From Caballeronia choica (GTDB lineage: Bacteria > Pseudomonadota > Gammaproteobacteria > Burkholderiales > Burkholderiaceae), in assembly GCF_001544535.1 (NCBI RefSeq), contig NZ_FCON02000025.1, positions 1 through 64,000 on the forward strand: 64,000 nucleotides of DNA, in the 5' to 3' direction. Positions 36,533 to 45,233 of the stretch are shown here, one piece after another; positions within the stretch are counted from its first letter, which is position 1, and every line of letters starts with the position of its first letter. The notes below the pieces were generated by a model. It was given only the letters and a program-made list of their open reading frames with translations. It had not been told where the DNA came from and ran no database searches. The position numbers and the translations under genes were made by a program.

Positions 36533-36979
36533 TTATTTCGACAACGCCGCTTTCACCTGCGCCGAGACGGCCGTCATGTCGGCCTTACCGGCAAGCTTCG
36601 GCTTGAGCACGCCCATCACCTTGCCCATGTCCTGCGGGCCGGCTGCGCCCGTCGCCGCGACGGCCGCCTGCACTTCCGCGGCGATCGCCTCCGCCGACAA
36701 CTGTTCCGGCATGTACGCGGCCAGCACGGCGAGTTCGGCGGTTTCCTTCGCGACGAGATCGTCGCGTCCGGCGGTCTGGAACTGGCTGATCGAGTCCTTG
36801 CGCTGCTTGATCATCTTGTCGATGACGGCGGTGATGGCGGTGTCGTCGAGCGTCACGCGCTCGTCGACTTCACGCTGCTTGATCGCGGCGAGCAACAGGC
36901 GAATCGTGCCGAGACGCTCGGTTTCCCGTGCGCGCATCGCAGTTTTCATGTCGTCGGTGATCTGGTCCTTGAGGCTCAT
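36533..36979 (-). CDS. GatB/YqeY domain-containing protein
   Basis: This 148-residue protein has the YqeY signature: MSLKDQITDDMKTAMRARE, LLLAAIKQREVDER, YMPEQLSAEAI and DMGKVMGVLKPKLAGKAD. The domain is shared with the tail of amidotransferase subunit GatB and is thought to bind tRNA. In many bacteria the gene lies between rpsU and dnaG. Here dnaG follows by 12 bp, but no rpsU is found upstream. ATG 36979 has no good ribosome site. Confidence 0.92.
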   Translation of the reverse strand: MSLKDQITDDMKTAMRARETERLGTIRLLLAAIKQREVDERVTLDDTAITAVIDKMIKQRKDSISQFQTAGRDDLVAKETAELAVLAAYMPEQLSAEAIAAEVQAAVAATGAAGPQDMGKVMGVLKPKLAGKADMTAVSAQVKAALSK

Positions 36980-37352
36980 CGTTTATCCAGTGCAATTGCA
37001 AATTTGAAGAGATCGGGCCGGCCGGATGCGGCCTTCATGTCGCTCGCGGGAACAAAGCAAAAACCCGCTTGGGATGCTTCCTCAAGCGGGACCATGAAGT
37101 AACCAACGTGCGGGCGGCAAAGAGACAAATGGAGATTTTCCGTCGCGTTTCAATGTCGCTGTTTCGGTCGTGCCAACCTGCGCACGGACATTTTTCCGCA
37201 AGGTTTCAAGCTCGCGCCGATCGACCGAATATGCCGATCGAGTATAGCAGGTCGAAACTTCCGTTTCGAGATGGCGGCCGGGCTACACGGCGACAGTCGC
37301 GAGCCTTGTACCGCATGGCTTCGCGGACACTTGCCGGCCGTTTTCTGCGACG
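36980..37352. other. Leader region of yqeY-dnaG-rpoD without rpsU
   Basis: This 373-base region is where rpsU would be expected, but no S21-like frame exists on either strand. On the minus strand a TATACT box (near 37237-37242), a 13-codon frame (MSVRRLARPKQRH, ATG near 37190) and a terminator-like hairpin (37064-37090) appear in that order. A 39-codon frame (36976-37095) runs through the hairpin and ends in an overlap with the yqeY ATG. It may be a leader or attenuator. Confidence 0.5.
37064..37090 (-). terminator. Terminator or attenuator hairpin before yqeY
   Basis: CCCGCTTG (37083-37090 on the minus strand) pairs with CAAGCGGG (37064-37071) and TTTTTGCTTTG follows. It sits about 85 bp upstream of the yqeY start, after a likely promoter. 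Confidence 0.7.
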
Positions 37353-38585
37353 TCAGGCGGAATCGCGCAGCGCCCGTTCGCGAGCGAATTCGGCAGCGGC
37401 CTGCCCTGCCGCCACGCCCGACGCCCACGCCCACTGGAAGTTGTAGCCGCCGAGCCAGCCGGTAACGTCTACCGCCTCGCCGATGAAATAGAGGCCGGGC
37501 ACGCGCGCGCTCATCATCGTCGTCGACGACAGGTCGCGGGTGTCCACTCCGCCGCGCGTGACTTCCGCCTTGCGATAGCCTTCGGTGCCGTTTGGCGTGA
37601 GCGTCCAGCGCGAGAGCGATTCACCGAGCGCCTTGAGCGTCCTGTCCGGCAGATCGGCAAGGCGGGCATCGGCTGCGACGCGCTGCGCTTCGAGCCACGT
37701 ATGCGCGAGGCGCGCCGGCACGTGTTCGGAGAGAAAGGTGGCGATCTGCTTCTTCGAGCCGGCCTTTGCCGCCAGCAATTCCCCGGTGGCGTCGACGCCC
37801 GGCAGCAGATCGATCTGAATCGGCTCCGATGGATTCCAGTAGCTCGAAATCTGCAGCACGCCGGGGCCGGACAGCCCGCGATGGGTGAGCAGCAGATCTT
37901 CCGAAAATTCGCCGCGCGTCTTCCCCTTGCCGGTGCTCAGTTCCACCGCCACCGACAGCCCCGACAGCGCCGCGAACGGCGCCCAGTCGTCGGCGGCGAA
38001 GGTCAGCGGCACGAGCGCCGGACGCATGTCGATGAGCTTGTGGCCGAACTGCTTGGCGACGCGGTAACCGAAATCCGTCGCGCCGATCTTCGGGATCGAC
38101 AGACCGCCCGTCGCGATGATCAGCGCGGCCGTGTCGATCGTGCCGGCGGTCGTGTCGAGGGAAAAGCGCTCGCCGTTGTGGCGGATCGTGTCGACCGTCA
38201 CCGGACGCCGCCACGCGACGCGTCCGGCGTCGCACTCACTCTTGAGCAGGTTGATGACCGATTCGCTCGAATCGTCGCAGAAGAGTTGGCCCTTGTGTTT
38301 CTCGTGCCAGCTCACGCGGTACTGCTTGAGCAACGCGAGGAAATCGCGCGGCGTATAGCGAGCGAGCGCCGAGCGGCAGAAATGCGGATTCGCCGACAGG
38401 AAATTGGCCGGCCCCGCGTTGATGTTCGTGAAGTTGCAGCGTCCGCCGCCGGAAATGCGGATTTTTTCGGCGAGGCGTTCGGCGTGGTCGATCAGGACGA
38501 CGCGGCGACCGCTTTGCGCTGCGACGGCGGCGCACATCATGCCCGCCGCACCGGCGCCGATGACGGCGATATCGAAGGATTCCAT
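37353..38585 (-). CDS. Flavoprotein of the BaiN/HI0933 family (NAD(P)/FAD-dependent oxidoreductase)
   Basis: This 410-residue protein has the FAD motif VIGAGAAGMMCAAVAA at its N-terminus, GGRCNFTNINAGP after it, IIATGGLSIPKIGATDFGYR in the middle and the C-terminal GLYFIGEAVDVTGWLGGYNF, all hallmarks of the HI0933/BaiN (aminoacetone/bile-acid reductase-like) family. The physiological substrate is unknown in most bacteria. ATG 38585 gives the natural N-terminus MESFDIAVIGAG; ATG 38594 is an alternative. Confidence 0.9.
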   Translation of the reverse strand: MESFDIAVIGAGAAGMMCAAVAAQSGRRVVLIDHAERLAEKIRISGGGRCNFTNINAGPANFLSANPHFCRSALARYTPRDFLALLKQYRVSWHEKHKGQLFCDDSSESVINLLKSECDAGRVAWRRPVTVDTIRHNGERFSLDTTAGTIDTAALIIATGGLSIPKIGATDFGYRVAKQFGHKLIDMRPALVPLTFAADDWAPFAALSGLSVAVELSTGKGKTRGEFSEDLLLTHRGLSGPGVLQISSYWNPSEPIQIDLLPGVDATGELLAAKAGSKKQIATFLSEHVPARLAHTWLEAQRVAADARLADLPDRTLKALGESLSRWTLTPNGTEGYRKAEVTRGGVDTRDLSSTTMMSARVPGLYFIGEAVDVTGWLGGYNFQWAWASGVAAGQAAAEFARERALRDSA

Positions 38586-38705
38586 GGCGCGCATTGTAAC
38601 CGGGGCGGCTGGGGCGGCGACCGCTCTCACCCCGGAGATGGTTCAACGGCTTGGCTCCGGTATAGTATAGTTGGGTATCCTAAGACGAAAGTGGAAGGGC
38701 GGTAG

Positions 38706-38918
38706 ATGGCAGCGGAACTGAAAACGGACTCGTGGCACCGCTACATGCTGTATCGAAGCAATGAGCGATATATGACGTTCGAGCCCGAAGAGAAGCCATT
38801 CTTAGTATGGCATCGCGAACTATATTCAAGCTGTGACTGTCCGAGCCGACGTCACCGCGGACCTTTTATGCTGGCAAGATCGCAAGGTCACGCATTACTT
38901 TTTAGTACCACCCTTTAA
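38706..38918 (+). CDS. Unknown 70-residue protein at the head of a small island
   Basis: The ATG at 38706 has GGAAGGG 9 bases upstream and a TATAGT box about 40 bp before it, so initiation here is credible. The product starts MAAELKTDSWHRYMLYRSNE and is plausible for about 42 residues; it then becomes Cys/Arg/Ser-rich and ends at 38918. A larger frame in the +1 phase opens at about 38802 and continues to 39687. One possibility is that a frameshift split a single gene, or that ribosomes shift here. Codon use is less G/C-biased than in neighbours. No family is recognised. Confidence 0.5.
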   Translation: MAAELKTDSWHRYMLYRSNERYMTFEPEEKPFLVWHRELYSSCDCPSRRHRGPFMLARSQGHALLFSTTL

Positions 38919-39687
38919 GTCAATAGCCAGAGACAACCAATTGCGCGCGCCTTCCACAATCATCCCTAGCATCTTTGACGCAGTCAAACCGGTAATTGAT
39001 GGTCTTCGACCGGCCTTATATGAGATCGAAGTAAAAACCGACAGCGACAGCCTTGTGGTGCACTTCCGTTCCACGCCCGAGCAAACAAATCTCGGGCGCA
39101 TGTTCCGGCTGAATGTTGACGAGAAGAACCGCAATGTCTTTCTTGATACGCTGCTGAAACCAGAGGGCTGCGAGCGTGGTTCCGTGCGCCGCCTCATCGC
39201 CGCAGTTCGTGAGGTCGTGCATCAGCATGGATACCGGATCTTCATCTACGGGCCCGTACCAGGATTTTTCTGGAAGCTCATAGACTGGGGCGCCCAGGTG
39301 ATCAATCGCGAACTTGTCGAAATCACGGTAGAAACGCGCCTTAATGACGTCATACCAAGCCATAGCACCTTTGATGAAATTGACAAGACCCTACTTACAG
39401 ACTCTGAACGGGAGGGGGCGCTTGAACGTTTCGTCGCCGAGAATCCCGAGGTGGTGCGCGGTATAGATCCAGAAATTGCGGCGCTCATGGGCCGCGACTA
39501 CGCTCAGGATCGACGGATTGCGATAGCACATGAGATGCGGGAACTGGCGTTAGAACGAGGAATCGACCGGTTTGAACTGCTTCTGCACTATGCCGTCGAT
39601 ACGTCCCTCCGTCGTGAACAGATCCTCGAATGCCGACGGGCAGCGATAGCACGGCTGGTTGGCGAACGATCGGGAACTGCGAAGTGA
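38833..39687 (+). CDS. Unknown 284-residue protein of the 38.7-40 kb island
   Basis: The frame from GTG 38833 (open from about 38802) encodes a soluble alpha/beta protein without signal peptide or membrane helix. Noticeable segments are ALYEIEVKTDSDSLVVHFRS, FIYGPVPGFFWKLIDWGAQV and a helical Glu/Arg-rich C-terminus (AIAHEMRELALERGIDRFEL). No catalytic motif was recognised. The first 30 residues may belong to the preceding gene if a frameshift joins them. The next small frame overlaps its stop (GTGA). Weaker G/C third-position bias suggests horizontal acquisition. Confidence 0.6.
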   Translation: MTVRADVTADLLCWQDRKVTHYFLVPPFKSIARDNQLRAPSTIIPSIFDAVKPVIDGLRPALYEIEVKTDSDSLVVHFRSTPEQTNLGRMFRLNVDEKNRNVFLDTLLKPEGCERGSVRRLIAAVREVVHQHGYRIFIYGPVPGFFWKLIDWGAQVINRELVEITVETRLNDVIPSHSTFDEIDKTLLTDSEREGALERFVAENPEVVRGIDPEIAALMGRDYAQDRRIAIAHEMRELALERGIDRFELLLHYAVDTSLRREQILECRRAAIARLVGERSGTAK

Positions 39688-39788
39688 AGGAGCGCCCGAA
39701 CGATGCCGCAATACGCTACGAAGAAGTCGCTCGCATCCTCCTCGACCGCTTCCCACAGGATAATTATCAGCAATGCAGGGGATATTGA
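39684..39788 (+). CDS. Very small frame (34 residues) in the island, uncertain
   Basis: The GTG at 39684 overlaps the stop of the preceding gene (GTGA), giving coupled initiation. The product MKERPNDAAIRYEEVARILL plus about 14 residues looks like a real amphipathic helix start but stops at 39788, 16 bases into the next frame. It may be a genuine small protein or the 5' half of a frameshifted gene continued by the 93-residue frame. Confidence 0.35.
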   Translation: MKERPNDAAIRYEEVARILLDRFPQDNYQQCRGY

Positions 39789-40054
39789 CGACAGCAAAAC
39801 ACCCACCCTATTCTGTCGTTTTGACTTACGCCGAAGATCGCCAAATGCTGACCGCGCGTACGGTCGAAGCCGCACAACTGGCGCCGCTCGTGGCAACGAG
39901 ACTTGAGATGCCGATCCTCCTGGACGAGTTCGAGTTCAAACTCGACGACGAATTTGCGCGGCGACTGGGCGTTGCCGTACTCAACCTCATTGCGCTGGGT
40001 CAGCCCGAAATCAAGCAGTTCATGAGCGTGACGCAAAGCCCTATGCCCCGATAG
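39773..40054 (+). CDS. Unknown 93-residue protein ending the island
   Basis: The ATG at 39773 lies inside the end of the preceding small frame. The product has [20 protein letters not shown] and [20 protein letters not shown], a compact alpha/beta pattern with no known motif. No separate ribosome site stands out, so translation would depend on coupling. It is followed by about 140 bases leading to tsaD. Confidence 0.5.
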   Translation: MQGILTTAKHPPYSVVLTYAEDRQMLTARTVEAAQLAPLVATRLEMPILLDEFEFKLDDEFARRLGVAVLNLIALGQPEIKQFMSVTQSPMPR

Positions 40055-40162
40055 CCTTCACGTTGGAAAGCAGGGTACGCATGACGCGGCATTTCGTAAA
40101 AAGAACCGTAGGGACGTTGACCGGCGGCGGCGCGCCTGGGCGCGCTGCAAAAGCCCCGCTGC

Positions 40163-40168
40163 TATACT
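40163..40168 (+). promoter_or_regulatory. Probable -10 box of tsaD
   Basis: TATACT in the context TGCTATACTTT lies 27 bp before the tsaD ATG. The -35 is not clear, but the TG upstream of the box gives an extended -10 form. Confidence 0.4.
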
Positions 40169-40194
40169 TTAACGTTCCCCTCACCCCCAATCCC

Positions 40195-41223
40195 ATGCTA
40201 GTTCTCGGCATCGAAAGCTCCTGCGACGAAACCGGCCTCGCGCTCTACGACACCGAGCGCGGTCTCCTTTCGCATGCGCTGCATTCGCAGATCGCGATGC
40301 ATCGCGAATACGGCGGCGTCGTGCCGGAACTGGCGTCGCGCGATCACATCCGGCGCGCGTTGCCGCTCCTCGAGCAAGTGATGGCCGAAGCGGGCGCGGC
40401 GCGCGGCGACATCGACGCCATCGCGTTCACGCAGGGTCCGGGCCTCGCGGGCGCGCTGCTGGTGGGCGCGAGCATCGCAAATGCGCTCGCGATGGCCTGG
40501 GACAAGCCGACCGTCGGCATTCACCATCTGGAAGGGCATTTGCTGTCGCCGCTTTTGGTCGATGAGCCGCCGCCGTTTCCGTTCGTCGCGTTGCTGGTAT
40601 CGGGCGGCCACACGCAGTTGATGCGCGTGACCGACGTCGGCGTGTACGAAACGCTAGGCGAGACACTCGACGATGCCGCCGGCGAAGCGTTCGACAAAAC
40701 CGCCAAGCTGCTCGGGCTCGGCTATCCGGGCGGCCCGGAAGTCTCGCGGATGGCGGAGTTCGGCACGCCGGGCGCCGTCACGCTGCCGCGTCCGATGCTC
40801 CATTCCGGCGATCTCGATTTCAGCTTCAGCGGTCTGAAAACCGCAGTCCTCACGCACAGCCGAAAGCTCGGCGCGAACGTCTGCGAACAGGCTAAGGCGG
40901 ATCTGGCGCGCGGTTTCGTCGATGCCGCCGTCGACGTGCTGACCGCCAAATCCGTCGCCGCGCTGAAGCAGACTGGGCTGAAGCGGCTCGTCGTGGCGGG
41001 CGGCGTCGGTGCGAACCGGCAGTTGCGCGAGGCGCTGTCGGCGGCGGCGAAGAAGCGCGGCTTCGACGTGCACTATCCCGACCTGTCGCTGTGCACCGAC
41101 AACGGCGCGATGATCGCGCTGGCCGGCGCGCTGCGTCTTGCGCGCTGGCCCGATCAGGCCGTGCGCGACTACGCGTTCACCGTCAAGCCGCGCTGGGACT
41201 TGACCTCGCTCGCCAGCGCCTGA
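40195..41223 (+). CDS. tsaD: tRNA N6-adenosine threonylcarbamoyltransferase
   Basis: This 342-residue ASKHA-fold enzyme transfers the threonylcarbamoyl group to A37 of ANN-decoding tRNAs, working with TsaB and TsaE. The iron-binding HxxxH motif is His111 and His115 (GIHHLEGHL). [10 protein letters not shown] and [14 protein letters not shown] are the nucleotide-binding loops. ATG 40195 gives the standard N-terminus [13 protein letters not shown]; the upstream extension is not conserved. Confidence 0.96.
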   Translation: MLVLGIESSCDETGLALYDTERGLLSHALHSQIAMHREYGGVVPELASRDHIRRALPLLEQVMAEAGAARGDIDAIAFTQGPGLAGALLVGASIANALAMAWDKPTVGIHHLEGHLLSPLLVDEPPPFPFVALLVSGGHTQLMRVTDVGVYETLGETLDDAAGEAFDKTAKLLGLGYPGGPEVSRMAEFGTPGAVTLPRPMLHSGDLDFSFSGLKTAVLTHSRKLGANVCEQAKADLARGFVDAAVDVLTAKSVAALKQTGLKRLVVAGGVGANRQLREALSAAAKKRGFDVHYPDLSLCTDNGAMIALAGALRLARWPDQAVRDYAFTVKPRWDLTSLASA

Positions 41224-41264
41224 GCCTTTGAAGCGCCCCGCCGCGCGCGGCGCTTCTCGACCCT

Positions 41265-41891
41265 TCAGCTCGGCGGGTTGAACGCCTGCACGATCGCCTT
41301 GAACGCGGGCAGCGCCTCACAGCGGTCCGCATGCGCGATCAGCGTCGGCCAGCGCGATTCGGCGAACAGCGTCGGATGCGCCTCGCGGGCAAAGCGCAGC
41401 GCGCATGTCACGGCAATATCGGCGTGACCGATCGCATCGCCGAACCAATACGGCGTCGGTCGCGGCGCGCGGTCCGCTTCGAGCGCAGCAAGCACGCGCT
41501 CGACCTGCCCCGTGCAGCGCTCGACCCACACCTCCGACTTCTCCTTATGCAGCACGCGCTCGTAGACCAGCGCGACGGCCTTGTCGCCGAGCCCCGTCGC
41601 GAGCGCGCAAATCTTCTGCGCCTCGCGACGCGCCGGGCCGGCTTCGGCCATCATCCTTCTCGCCGCGCCAGCTTCTTCGTCGAGATAGTCGAGAATCATC
41701 GCGCTTTCGATCAACACCTCGCCGGAATCGAGCACGAGCGTCGGCACGCGGATCAGCGGGTTGTATTGCGCGACCTCGTCGGCGTCGCCGAACACGGACC
41801 ACGGGCGCTGCTCGAAGGGCATCTCGTAGAGTGTCAGCGCGATGGCGACGCGCCGCACGAACGGTGAATCGTATTGGCCGATCAGGATCAT
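41265..41891 (-). CDS. Glutathione S-transferase family protein
   Basis: This 208-residue protein begins MILIGQYDSPFVRRVAIALT, a thioredoxin-like N-terminal domain with the GSH-site text RVPTLVLDSGEVLIESAMIL. The C-terminal helical domain carries DAIGHADIAVTCALRFA. Such beta-proteobacterial GSTs conjugate or reduce electrophiles; the substrate is unknown. It is convergent with tsaD. Confidence 0.9.
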   Translation of the reverse strand: MILIGQYDSPFVRRVAIALTLYEMPFEQRPWSVFGDADEVAQYNPLIRVPTLVLDSGEVLIESAMILDYLDEEAGAARRMMAEAGPARREAQKICALATGLGDKAVALVYERVLHKEKSEVWVERCTGQVERVLAALEADRAPRPTPYWFGDAIGHADIAVTCALRFAREAHPTLFAESRWPTLIAHADRCEALPAFKAIVQAFNPPS

Positions 41892-41925
41892 GGTGTGGCA
41901 AGGATTTTATTTTGGGACGGCCAGT

Positions 41926-43170
41926 TTAAGGGCGCTGCGGCTTCGGAAACAACGGAAACGCGCACAGCGCGCACAACCCGGCGACCAGCCAGACCGTTCC
42001 CCACGATCCCGCTGCGAGCACATGCGGGATCGCGAGCGGCGTGATGAAGAGGCCGGCGTAGACCGCCGTGTTCGCCATGCCGAGCGCCGTGCCCGCCCGC
42101 GCGGTTCCGGCGAGCGTCGCGAGTTCGGTGTACGCCACGCCGTGCCACGCCGACACACAAATCCCCGCCACTGCAACCAGCGCCATCAGCAGCGCGCCCG
42201 AAGCGTCCCCGACCGCGCGTACCGCGAGCGCCAGCACGACGAACGACGCCGCCGCAACCAGCGTCGAGCCACGCAGATAAGCACGCCGGTTGCCGCGACG
42301 ATCCGTGAAACGCCCGCTCCAGACGCGCATCGCCATCGCGCCGGTCTGGACGGCGGCCATCGTCCCGCTGATCGCCGCGATGCCGAGATGCGCCGCGTCG
42401 TGGAGGAAAACGGTCGCGAACGTCAGCACGGCCATCTGCGGCGAACACAGGATGCCGATGCCGAGCACCACGCGCCAGATCCGGGCGTCGCGCAAAGGGT
42501 CGGCCTGCGGTTTGGGAGCATGCGACGCGCTCGCGGCCGCATGCGCGGGCGGCGGTTCGTGCAGCCAGCGCCACGCGAACGCACCCGACACAGCGCACAT
42601 CGCGGCGAGCACGCCGTACACCGCCGCGAATCCGTGCGATGCCGCGAGCCACGGCAGCATCAGCGCGCCCAGTCCGCCGCCGAGCGGCACGGCGGTCTGG
42701 CGGATGCTCATCGCGAGCCCGCGTTCGCCTTCGCGAAACCACGCCATCACTGCCCGCCCGCTCGACCCGTTGACGCTGCCGCCGACGAGCCCCGTCAAAC
42801 ACATGCCGGCCACGAGCCAGCCGAGCGCAGGGACCGCAAGCTCCGCCGACGGCACGAGGAACAGCGCCATCGCGAGCAGCGCGGCGGCGGTGGCAAGGAG
42901 ACCCGTAAGCAGGACGGGCCGGTCGCCCCAGCGATCGGTGAGCATGCCCCACGGCAACTCCGACAGGGCCACGCCCAACCCCATCGCGCCGAGCACGAGG
43001 CCGAGTTCGGCGTTGCCGAGGTGATAGCCGGAGCGCAGCCAGACGGCCGTCGTCGGAATGCCGGCGGACGCCGCCGAAAAGCTCGCGTTGGCCGCAACGC
43101 CGACGCCCAGCACCTTCCAGCGATGCGATTCATCGCGCGTATTCGCCTGCCATGTAAGCGGTATCGCCAT
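41926..43170 (-). CDS. MFS transporter
   Basis: This 414-residue carrier has twelve predicted helices. The start at 43170 has CAGGAG upstream; the long open frame before it runs antisense into the LysR gene and is not coding. The loop between helices 2 and 3 (GMLTDRWGDRPVLLTG) and the matching loop in the second half (GRFTDRRGNRRAYLRG) are typical MFS sequences. The substrate is unknown. The divergent LysR gene 100 bp away is its likely regulator. Confidence 0.88.
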   Translation of the reverse strand: MAIPLTWQANTRDESHRWKVLGVGVAANASFSAASAGIPTTAVWLRSGYHLGNAELGLVLGAMGLGVALSELPWGMLTDRWGDRPVLLTGLLATAAALLAMALFLVPSAELAVPALGWLVAGMCLTGLVGGSVNGSSGRAVMAWFREGERGLAMSIRQTAVPLGGGLGALMLPWLAASHGFAAVYGVLAAMCAVSGAFAWRWLHEPPPAHAAASASHAPKPQADPLRDARIWRVVLGIGILCSPQMAVLTFATVFLHDAAHLGIAAISGTMAAVQTGAMAMRVWSGRFTDRRGNRRAYLRGSTLVAAASFVVLALAVRAVGDASGALLMALVAVAGICVSAWHGVAYTELATLAGTARAGTALGMANTAVYAGLFITPLAIPHVLAAGSWGTVWLVAGLCALCAFPLFPKPQRP

Positions 43171-43270
43171 GATCCCTGCTCTCCTGAAATTGACCTGAGC
43201 AGTTTCCCGCTTTAACATCGTCCTGAATATCGGAAAATTTCGTACTGACCATTCGATAAAACAGGACTTT

Positions 43271-44197
43271 ATGAGCCAGGTCTCATTCGATCTCGCCGTT
43301 CTGCGCAGCTTTGTCGCGGGGATGGATCTCGGGAGTTTCGCGAAGGCGGCGGATCGCGTCGGGCGATCGACCTCTGCGGTCAGTGCGCAGATTCGCAAGC
43401 TCGAAGAACAGGCGGGCACCACGCTTTTTCGCAAGTCAGGCCGTGGTCTCGCGCTGACCGAAGCCGGCGAACTGATGCTGCGATACGCACGACGGCTCGT
43501 CGAATTGAACGACGAAGCCGCCGTCGCGATGCGCGGCGTCGATCTGGAAGGCTGGATACGGCTCGGCTTGCAGGAGGATTTCGGCGAAGTCGTGTTGCCC
43601 GAAGTGCTCGGGCGCTTCGCGCGCGCGCATCCGAAAGTGCGCATCGAAGCGCGGGTGGCACGCAATGCGGAACTGTTGGAGCGCATCGAAACGAATCAGC
43701 TCGATCTCGCGCTGGTGTGGGGCAGCTCGACGGCGTCCGGGCTTGCCGAGGCCATTGTCGAGCCGCTCGTCGAACCGATCGCGGAACCGCAGATGTGCTG
43801 GATCGGCTCGTCGAGCGTGCCTTGGTCCCGCGACGACGACAGCGAACCGCTGCCGCTCGTCGCATTCGACCGCCAGTGCCTGTTCCACAGCGCCGCGACG
43901 GCCGCGCTCGACCGGGCGGGGATCAAATGGCGGGTGGCGTTTACAAGCCCGAGTCTCGCGGGCTTGTGGGCGGCTGCGGCGGCCGGGCTCGGCGTGACGG
44001 TGCGCACACGCTATGGCTTGCCCTCGACCGTGCGCGCGCTCGATCCTCGAGAAACCGGCCTGCCGTCGTTGCCGACGATTCCGCTCGCCTTGCAACGCGC
44101 ATCGGCGACGGCTCCGGCATCGATCGAGCGGCTCGCGGCGATTCTGCTGGACGCGGTGCGCGGCGAGCCGGCGGCGTGGGAAAAAGCGGCGGCGTAA
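43271..44197 (+). CDS. LysR family transcriptional regulator
   Basis: This 308-residue regulator has the HTH text FDLAVLRSFVAGMDLGSFAK and STSAVSAQIRKLEEQAGTTL, with an effector domain from about residue 95. It is divergent from the MFS gene. The 100-bp region between them holds a TATCGGAA...TTCGATA dyad (about 43229-43259) of LysR type. It ends in a strong terminator. Confidence 0.9.
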   Translation: MSQVSFDLAVLRSFVAGMDLGSFAKAADRVGRSTSAVSAQIRKLEEQAGTTLFRKSGRGLALTEAGELMLRYARRLVELNDEAAVAMRGVDLEGWIRLGLQEDFGEVVLPEVLGRFARAHPKVRIEARVARNAELLERIETNQLDLALVWGSSTASGLAEAIVEPLVEPIAEPQMCWIGSSSVPWSRDDDSEPLPLVAFDRQCLFHSAATAALDRAGIKWRVAFTSPSLAGLWAAAAAGLGVTVRTRYGLPSTVRALDPRETGLPSLPTIPLALQRASATAPASIERLAAILLDAVRGEPAAWEKAAA

Positions 44198-44202
44198 AAG
44201 GA

Positions 44203-44228
44203 GAAGGCCGATCCAGTGATCGGCCTTC
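44203..44228. terminator. Terminator between LysR and folE2
   Basis: GAAGGCCGATC and GATCGGCCTTC form an 11-bp perfect stem with a CAGT loop, followed by TTTTAT. It serves the LysR gene and may also end folE2. Confidence 0.88.
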
Positions 44229-44256
44229 TTTTATCGCAGCAAGCACGCAAGGAAGC

Positions 44257-45060
44257 TCATACGCGCTTGTCGCGCTCGATCACGGCGTAGGCGCTGTGGT
44301 TATGAATCGACTCGAAATTCTCGGCTTCGAGCACGTACGCGACGACTCGCTCATCCGCATTCAGCCGCGTCGCGACATCCCGCACCAGATCCTCGACGAA
44401 CTTCGGATTCTTATAAGCCCGCTCGGTCACGAACTTCTCATCGGGCCGCTTCAGCAGGCCCCATAATTCGCACGACGCTTCCTCTTCCGCGATTCGGATC
44501 AGATCCTCGATCGGCATGTCGGCGGCGAGTTCGGCGGAGATGGTCACGTGCGAGCGCTGGTTGTGTGCGCCGTACTCGGAAATCTTCTTCGAGCACGGAC
44601 ACAGGCTCGTCACCGGCACGAGCACCTTGAGCGACATGCGCGTCTCTCCCTCGCGCATCTCGCCCGTCAGCGTGACTTCATAGTCCAACAGGCTTTGCAC
44701 GCCTGAAACAGGCGCCGTCTTCATCACGAAATACGGAAACGACACTTCGATACGCCCCGAATGCGCTTCGAGTTTCGCCAGCATCGATTCAAGCATCACG
44801 CGGAACGCGGCCTGATCGAGCGGCGCGCGATGCTCGTCGAGCAGCGCGACAAAGCGCGACATGTGCGTGCCCTTCTGCTCGGCGGGCAGATGCACGTCGA
44901 GGTTCCACATGCCGATGCTCGGCTGAAGGTCACCGCTTGCTGTACGCACGGTCAGTGGATAACGCACGGCCTTCACGCCGACCCGCTGAATCGGGATCTG
45001 GCGGGTGTCGGGCGTGCTTTGCACGTCGGGCATCACGAAGGCGGGATTCATCTGATTCAT
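44257..45060 (-). CDS. folE2: GTP cyclohydrolase I, type IB (FolE2)
   Basis: This 267-residue enzyme catalyses the same reaction as FolE with an unrelated tunnel-fold sequence. FolE2 features are visible: the N-terminal [24 protein letters not shown], the metal-binding Cys in [20 protein letters not shown], and the closing [17 protein letters not shown]. In several bacteria FolE2 replaces FolE during zinc limitation under Zur control. No obvious Zur box was seen upstream here. Its presence with folE at 5205 gives the organism two isozymes. Confidence 0.95.
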   Translation of the reverse strand: MNQMNPAFVMPDVQSTPDTRQIPIQRVGVKAVRYPLTVRTASGDLQPSIGMWNLDVHLPAEQKGTHMSRFVALLDEHRAPLDQAAFRVMLESMLAKLEAHSGRIEVSFPYFVMKTAPVSGVQSLLDYEVTLTGEMREGETRMSLKVLVPVTSLCPCSKKISEYGAHNQRSHVTISAELAADMPIEDLIRIAEEEASCELWGLLKRPDEKFVTERAYKNPKFVEDLVRDVATRLNADERVVAYVLEAENFESIHNHSAYAVIERDKRV

Positions 45061-45233
45061 TTTGTTATGTCCTCATTCGCCGCGCGGCTGGTCCGGGGCA
45101 ACGCGCGACGTCAAACGGTACGGCGAATTTCAGTGAAACGCGGAAAAAGACGCGTTGGGATGTCGTCATGTCGATTGATGCGGCGAGCGGGACGCACGTT
45201 CCCCGGGCGCGCCCTCCACACCCTGTTTTCGGC

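Noticed and set aside
36976-37095. 39-codon frame overlapping the yqeY start
   Set aside because: It runs through a terminator-like hairpin and has no ribosome site; kept only as a remark on the leader region.
38640-40075. Prophage or integrative element
   Set aside because: No integrase, phage structural gene, direct-repeat attachment site or tRNA boundary was seen, so only a small island is claimed.
45061-45233. Zur box or riboswitch upstream of folE2
   Set aside because: No convincing GTTATA-type dyad or conserved RNA motif could be identified by eye.
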